NCBI GenBank assembly: GCA_023412275.1
Contig: JAEYNY010000158.1
Location: 1-55,414, forward strand
Source: Bacillota bacterium
GTDB taxonomy: Bacteria > Bacillota > Clostridia > Acetivibrionales > DSM-1351
DNA: 55,414 nucleotides
Direction of reading: 5' to 3'
The notes below the pieces were generated by a model, which had not been told where the DNA came from, did no database searches, and saw nothing but the letters and a program-made list of their open reading frames with translations. Numbering within the stretch: position 1 is the stretch's first letter; each line of letters begins with the position of its first letter. The position numbers and the translations under genes are program-made. This document shows positions 50,816 to 55,414 of this stretch, one piece after another.

Positions 50816-52186
50816 TTAAACTTCGTTTTTGATATTGTATCTGCTTCTGGAATTGCCATACTTATTAACATAATATTTTTTATTCAAAGCAACCTGATTG
50901 AGAAAGGCAATAAATCTGTCAATTTCGTTAAACCCGTTATAGATACCAAAACTTGCCCTTACAATTCCAGGGAATACACTTTTGGGGTCTCTCATCATTT
51001 CCTCCATATCCTGTGCCGAATGCCCCAGCAATCGTTCACAATATGGATGGGCACAGAAAAAGCCATTCCTTACCGCTATACCTGCTTCATATGATAAAAT
51101 AGCCGACATAAGTGAGTGGTGAACACCCTCTATATTAAATGGTATAACTCCAATGGATTCCTGAATTTCAGGGTGACTATAAAAGGTAATTCCCGGAATA
51201 CTTTTCATCTTTTCATATGCATAGTATAACAGTGTTCTTTCATGTTTGAATATATTGTCCATTCCTAATGAAGTCAATGTTTTAATTGATGAGATCAGTG
51301 CGGCTATTCCTAATAAATTTGGTGTACTTGCCTCATCCTTATGTGGAGGTTCCTCCCACCAAATTTTATCATGTGTAACCAGACTGATTGCACTTCCTCC
51401 CTGACAATAAGGCAAGCCAATTTCAAATGTGGATTTCGGCCCTATCAACGCACCGCTACCGTACGGGGCATACATTTTGTGGGCTGAAAATGAAAGATAA
51501 TCAATATGAGAATCGGTACCAAAAGGTTTCATGTCCACTGACAAATGTGGCACCAGTTGGGCTCCGTCCACATGTATTTCCGCCCCATATCTGTGTGCCA
51601 TTGCAGCGATTGTATAAATATCATTTATGTATCCGGTAACGTTGGACGCACCGGTAACGGTGACAATCCTTACCTTATCTTTATATTTTTTCAGCTTAGC
51701 CTCCAGATTATCCATGGACAGTCTTCCAAAACCATCTGTTTCAATATAGTCAACAGTGAATTTATCCCGCCAGGGCAGATCGTTTGCAGCATGTTCCATC
51801 CATGTGGACAGCACTACGTCCTTTCCATTTTTCTGCTGACTGAGTATGTACGCAAGTATATTTATTGCTTCTGTAGTATTTTTTGTATACACTATTGTGT
51901 CATTATCGTGGTCAGCCTTCACAAAATCCTTTACAGTCTGGCGCCCCTCTTCATATAAATTGGTCGACATAGCAGATTTATACCCTTTACCCCTGTGAAT
52001 GGATGAATACCAGGGTATAAAGCTGTCAACGTCCTTAATTACAGACAGAAACGGAGGTGTAGTAGCTGCATTGTCAAAATTAATTGCCGTTGTATATGAA
52101 CCATTGTCCAGGGGTATTCTTGTATTCACTCCTGCTACAAGGCTTCGGTATGGGTTCACATTGTTGTATAGCATATTTTTAGGCAT
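50816..52186 (-). CDS. Class V aminotransferase / cysteine desulfurase-like PLP enzyme
   Basis: 456 residues from ATG 52186 (AGGAGT 8 nt upstream; an ATG-free extension to 52204 is unlikely). PLP features are NFDNAATTPP, YTKNTTEAINILAY, HVDGAQLVPH, and the Schiff-base Lys in YLSFSAHKMYAPYGSGALIG. A Cys-containing C-terminal loop (RNGFFCAHPYCERLLG) could be the sulfur acceptor of a desulfurase, but no Fe-S or thiolation partner genes are near, so a selenocysteine lyase or other aminotransferase role is equally possible. It lies after valS with a regulatory-looking hairpin over its SD. Confidence 0.83.
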   Translation of the reverse strand: MPKNMLYNNVNPYRSLVAGVNTRIPLDNGSYTTAINFDNAATTPPFLSVIKDVDSFIPWYSSIHRGKGYKSAMSTNLYEEGRQTVKDFVKADHDNDTIVYTKNTTEAINILAYILSQQKNGKDVVLSTWMEHAANDLPWRDKFTVDYIETDGFGRLSMDNLEAKLKKYKDKVRIVTVTGASNVTGYINDIYTIAAMAHRYGAEIHVDGAQLVPHLSVDMKPFGTDSHIDYLSFSAHKMYAPYGSGALIGPKSTFEIGLPYCQGGSAISLVTHDKIWWEEPPHKDEASTPNLLGIAALISSIKTLTSLGMDNIFKHERTLLYYAYEKMKSIPGITFYSHPEIQESIGVIPFNIEGVHHSLMSAILSYEAGIAVRNGFFCAHPYCERLLGHSAQDMEEMMRDPKSVFPGIVRASFGIYNGFNEIDRFIAFLNQVALNKKYYVNKYGNSRSRYNIKNEV

Positions 52187-52189
52187 AAA

Positions 52190-52270
52190 AAATACTCCTA
52201 TCACTTGTTTAGGCTAGTAACAGTATATTGGTTTATTATAAAACTGTTACCAAAGTGAATAGGAGTATTT
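52190..52270 (-). promoter_or_regulatory. Long hairpin overlapping the aminotransferase SD (terminator/attenuator)
   Basis: On the minus strand AAATACTCCTAT-t-CACTT ... GTAACAGT pairs with ACTGTTAC ... AAGTG-ATAGGAGTATTT, about 25 bp in total. The 3' arm contains the aminotransferase SD (AGGAGT) and is followed by TTTTTT, so the same structure is an SD-blocking hairpin and a terminator of valS transcripts. It lies directly after the valS stop. Confidence 0.75.
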
Positions 52271-52290
52271 ATTAGTTGTGTATTAAAATT

Positions 52291-54942
52291 TTACTTTTTC
52301 AGGCTTTCCAGTCTTTCAACTACCTTATCGTACATGTCCTGATATTTGGCCTGCTTTGCCTTTTCTTCATCTATTACCTTCTGTGGAGCTTTTGCAACAA
52401 AGCCTTCATTGCTGAGCTTTCCAATTACTCTTTTTAGTTCTCCTTCAAGGTTCTTCTTTTCCTTTTCCAGTCTTTCTAATTCTTTCTCAATGTCTATAAG
52501 CTCATCAAGAGGAATGAATATTTCTGCACCGTGAACAACTGTTCCTACAGCATCAGAAGGAATTCCTTCCTTGTTCAGTTGTACTGTTACGTCAGATGCA
52601 CTTGCAAGTCTCTGGAAGAATGAAGTTCCTTCAGCCAGAGTAGCTTTTTCTGCTTCGCCGGCTGCAACAAATATAATTTTTGCTTTTCTTGAAGGTGGAA
52701 CATTCATTTCAGCACGTGTATTTCGTATACTTCTGATGGCATCCATGATAATAGTCATTTTTGCTTCATCCTCGGCAAAGTTCAGTTCTTCGCTGTACTC
52801 CGGCCATTGAGAAATCATTATGCTCCTGCCGTCATTTATCAGGTGAGTGTAGATTTCCTCAGTTACGAAAGGCATATACGGATGCAGCAGCTTCATAGCG
52901 TTTCCAAGTACAAAGTTGAGAACATACTGTGCTTCCAGCCTTCCTTCGCTTTCTCTATCATACAGTTTAGGCTTAACCATCTCGATATACCAATCACAGA
53001 ACTCTTCCCATATAAAGTCGTATACTTTCTGTAAACCAAGACCAAGCTCGAACTTCTCTATATTTTCAGTAACCTCTTTAGTTACGGTATTTATTCTGCT
53101 CATAATCCATTTATCTGCAATAGAAAACTTCTTTTTGTCTACCTTGCTGAAATCAAGGTCTTCGTCGAAATTCATCAGAACGAACCTTGAAGCATTCCAT
53201 ACCTTGTTTGCAAAGTTCCTTGCAGCCTCAACCTTTTCAGGTGAATATCTCAAGTCATTTCCCGGTGAGTTTCCAATTGTAAGGGCAAATCTCAATGCAT
53301 CGGTACCGTACTGGGCTATTACCTCTAGTGGGTCTATTCCGTTTCCAAGGGATTTACTCATCTTTCTGCCCTGCGAATCCCTCACAATACCATGTATGAA
53401 TACATACTTGAAAGGCTCCTGCTTCATATGCTCCATACCAGAGAATATCATTCTTGCAACCCAGAAGAATATAATATCATAGCCTGTTACCAATACATCT
53501 GTAGGATAAAAATATTCCAAATCCTCTGTTTTTTCAGGCCAGCCTAAAGTTGAGAAAGGCCACAATGCTGAGCTGAACCATGTATCCAGTGTATCCGGGT
53601 CCTGTTCAATTCTTTTGCTTCCGCATTTAGAGCAGGTATCAGGAGCAGTTCCCTGAACCATCATGTGCCCACATTCCTGACAATAGTATGCAGGGATTCT
53701 GTGTCCCCACCAAAGCTGTCTTGAAATACACCAATCCTGAATGTTTTCCATCCAATTAAAGTAAATCTTAGAAAACCTTTCAGGTACGAATTTTATTGTT
53801 CCATCCCTAACAACATCTATAGCCGGTTCAGCCAATGGCTTCATGCGAACATACCATTGTTTTGAAATAAGAGGTTCAACTACCGTCCTACATCTCTGAC
53901 AAGTACCAACATTGTGTGTATGGGGTTCAATCTTAACCAGAAGTCCCAGCTTATCCAGATCTTCTACCATCTTCTTTCTGGCTTCATATCTGTCCATACC
54001 CTTGTATTGACCTGCGTTGTCATTCATTATGGCATTGTCGTCCATTATCCTAATCTGAGGAAGATTGTGACGAAGCCCAACTTCATAGTCATTTGGGTCA
54101 TGGGCAGGTGTTATTTTAACACAACCGGTACCAAATTCCTTGTCAACGTAAGAGTCAGCAATAACAGGAATTTCCTTGTTTACCAATGGCAGAATCAAGG
54201 TTTTTCCTACCAAGTGTGTATATCTCTCATCTTCCGGATTTACTGCAACAGCGGTATCGCCCAAAAGTGTTTCGGGACGGGTAGTTGCAATTATTACAAA
54301 TTCATCAGAGTCCTTTACGGGATACTTGATGTGCCAGAAGTTACCTGCCTGTTCCTCGTACTCAACTTCTATATCTGATATTGAAGTATTACATTTCGGA
54401 CACCAGTTGGTAATTCTTTCTCCCTTGTATATAAGGCCTTTGTCATAGAGCTTCAGAAAAACTTCCTGAACTGCCTTGGAAAGTCCTTCGTCCATTGTAA
54501 AGCGTTCACGTTCCCAGTCACAGGAACTTCCCAGTTTTTTAAGCTGCTCAACTATCCTTCCACCATAAATCTTTTTCCATTCCCAAGCCTTTTCAAGAAA
54601 TTTCTCACGACCAAGCATATCCTTTGATATACCCTCTTTTGCCATTGCATCAACAATCTTTGCTTCTGTTGCAATACTTGCATGGTCGGTTCCCGGAAGC
54701 CACAATGCACTGTAGCCCTGCATTCTCTTGGTTCTTATTAGAATGTCCTGTAAAGTATTATCCAGAGCATGGCCCATATGAAGCTGCCCTGTTATGTTCG
54801 GCGGGGGTATCACAATTGTAAAGGGTTTTTTGTTTTTGTCAGGTACTGCATGAAAATATCCTTCATCCATCCATTTTTTATATAGCCGGTCCTCAACCTG
54901 TCCCGGATCGTATTGCTTAGCTATATTTTGCTGTTCATCCAT
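52291..54942 (-). CDS. valS: Valyl-tRNA synthetase
   Basis: This 883-residue class I synthetase charges tRNA-Val. It has the HIGH motif in PPPNITGQLHMGHALDNT near residue 50, editing-domain WCPKCNTSISDIEVEY and ATTRPETLLGDTAVAVNPED, the KMSKS loop GRKMSKSLGNGID, and the C-terminal coiled coil (LIDIEKELERLEKEKKNLEG) that binds tRNA. Full length for the family. It starts at ATG with AGGAGG. No T-box leader is seen in the 32 nt up to the adjacent gene, so it is probably co-transcribed with the 79-residue ORF upstream. Confidence 0.97.
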   Translation of the reverse strand: MDEQQNIAKQYDPGQVEDRLYKKWMDEGYFHAVPDKNKKPFTIVIPPPNITGQLHMGHALDNTLQDILIRTKRMQGYSALWLPGTDHASIATEAKIVDAMAKEGISKDMLGREKFLEKAWEWKKIYGGRIVEQLKKLGSSCDWERERFTMDEGLSKAVQEVFLKLYDKGLIYKGERITNWCPKCNTSISDIEVEYEEQAGNFWHIKYPVKDSDEFVIIATTRPETLLGDTAVAVNPEDERYTHLVGKTLILPLVNKEIPVIADSYVDKEFGTGCVKITPAHDPNDYEVGLRHNLPQIRIMDDNAIMNDNAGQYKGMDRYEARKKMVEDLDKLGLLVKIEPHTHNVGTCQRCRTVVEPLISKQWYVRMKPLAEPAIDVVRDGTIKFVPERFSKIYFNWMENIQDWCISRQLWWGHRIPAYYCQECGHMMVQGTAPDTCSKCGSKRIEQDPDTLDTWFSSALWPFSTLGWPEKTEDLEYFYPTDVLVTGYDIIFFWVARMIFSGMEHMKQEPFKYVFIHGIVRDSQGRKMSKSLGNGIDPLEVIAQYGTDALRFALTIGNSPGNDLRYSPEKVEAARNFANKVWNASRFVLMNFDEDLDFSKVDKKKFSIADKWIMSRINTVTKEVTENIEKFELGLGLQKVYDFIWEEFCDWYIEMVKPKLYDRESEGRLEAQYVLNFVLGNAMKLLHPYMPFVTEEIYTHLINDGRSIMISQWPEYSEELNFAEDEAKMTIIMDAIRSIRNTRAEMNVPPSRKAKIIFVAAGEAEKATLAEGTSFFQRLASASDVTVQLNKEGIPSDAVGTVVHGAEIFIPLDELIDIEKELERLEKEKKNLEGELKRVIGKLSNEGFVAKAPQKVIDEEKAKQAKYQDMYDKVVERLESLKK

Positions 54943-54974
54943 AAAACAACCTCCTGTTTATTATTAAATAAAAG

Positions 54975-55214
54975 CTATCTGAAAATAATTAATAAAGCAA
55001 TTCCCGGTGTTGCCACAAGAAATCCTAACATTTTTATATTAAAAACGGCCTTGTTAAACTTGTATTCCTCTACTTCCTCTTCAGTCATTTCTGATTCATG
55101 CTCACAAGTCTGTTTTTTTGCTAAATCAAACTTTCTTACTATTGTTTTTGCCATATAAACACTAATAAATCCAATAGCCATTAAGACCAGAGACAATATT
55201 TCAATAGGTTTCAT
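54975..55214 (-). CDS. Small two-TM membrane protein
   Basis: The 79-residue protein starts behind AAAGGAG. TM helices at about 5-23 (IEILSLVLMAIGFISVYMA) and 60-78 (MLGFLVATPGIALLIIF) flank an acidic middle (EHESEMTEEEVEEYKFN). The family is not recognised. It lies 32 nt upstream of valS on the same strand and shares its transcript. Confidence 0.68.
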   Translation of the reverse strand: MKPIEILSLVLMAIGFISVYMAKTIVRKFDLAKKQTCEHESEMTEEEVEEYKFNKAVFNIKMLGFLVATPGIALLIIFR

Positions 55215-55241
55215 ATCTTTTCTCCTTTCTGTTTATATTAA

Positions 55242-55345
55242 CAAAGGTGGCAGAGCCACTTTTGTTTGCGCATGTGCCTTTCCTCGCAAACAATGTTTAT
55301 ATTGCACTTATTAGCCAAGGAAAATTTGGCACGCGCATAAATTAA
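55242..55345 (-). other. Structured, possibly regulatory RNA region upstream of the valS transcription unit
   Basis: Minus-strand sequence contains alternative pairings: TGCGCGTGCC with GGCACATGCGCA as an outer stem, an inner GCCAA/TTGGC hairpin, a competing TGTTTGCG/CGCAAACA hairpin (55292-55285 and 55270-55263) and a GTGGC-TCT-GCCAC stem near the end. Mutually exclusive stems before a gene suggest a leader riboswitch or T-box-like attenuator, but I cannot match a known class and no T-box consensus sequence is visible. The window ends 70 bp beyond. Confidence 0.35.
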
Positions 55346-55414
55346 TAGTTTTTTATTGTCTAGGGAAACTTTAACATTTATCTTATATACCTTTATCTGT
55401 GGGCGTTCCAATAC

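Noticed and set aside
52916..53482. 188-residue plus-strand ORF opposite valS
   Set aside because: Shadow of valS third-codon composition; no SD.
54943..55414. T-box leader for valS
   Set aside because: No T-box core or antiterminator consensus is visible in the part of the leader inside the window.

Overview
The window looks like chromosomal DNA of a mesophilic cellulolytic clostridium of the Ruminiclostridium (Clostridium cellulolyticum / papyrosolvens) type. It is AT-rich, uses strong AGGAGG Shine-Dalgarno (SD) sites, and carries two secreted polysaccharidases, a GH5 endoglucanase and a GH74 xyloglucanase. Each ends in a type I dockerin whose two repeats carry ALD/AID-type recognition residues, so this is a cellulosome producer. 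The species is inferred from these features, not searched.

Layout. 1-4.4 kb (minus): an envelope cluster of a copper-amine-oxidase-N-like domain protein (cut by the window edge), a CAO-N/TPR protein of about 930 residues, and a single-pass membrane protein with an HTH-like N-terminus. 4.4-6.4 kb: GH5-dockerin gene and terminator. 6.5-7.4 kb: a two-gene TIR plus SLATT/DUF4231 unit that looks like a small immune system. 7.4-12.0 kb: a phage-type small protein, then a UvrA-like ABC ATPase / serine hydrolase / FMN-enzyme operon. 12.2-17.9 kb: a PNPOx-like protein, a DUF6273 protein, and a MacB/FtsX-type ABC exporter divergent from a TetR regulator. 18.0-25.0 kb: a secreted Ig-like protein, a DRE-TIM aldolase, a DUF3221 lipoprotein pair, an AraC/GyrI regulator, a methyltransferase, a Vat/CatB-like acetyltransferase and an RlaP-like nucleotidyltransferase. 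25.4-28.6 kb (minus): a complete RiPP cluster consisting of a Cys-rich precursor, a radical SAM maturase, a TIGR04066-type protein and an ACP-like protein. 29.1-30.6 kb: a secreted HExxH peptidase. 30.7-32.8 kb: an RNA-repair operon (rtcB2-prfH) behind a structured leader. 33.0-35.6 kb: GH74-dockerin gene.

35.6-38.8 kb is a decay zone. It holds a secreted metallo-beta-lactamase-fold protein flanked on one side by a frameshifted AraC/FliG-C gene and on the other by a relic copy of the end of that gene. 38.8-55.2 kb is mostly conserved core: HAD phosphatase, glmS with its ribozyme, a lysozyme-like protein, glmM, a FAD oxidoreductase, cdaR, cdaA (c-di-AMP synthesis linked to amino-sugar synthesis), nadE with a tiny membrane protein, a class V aminotransferase, valS and a small membrane protein.

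The most interesting parts are the TIR-SLATT pair, the six-Cys RiPP cluster with its palindromic operator region, the RtcB-PrfH operon with tandem terminators in its leader, and the AraC-FliG-C duplication flanking the MBL gene. All assignments come from reading the sequence; no database search was run.
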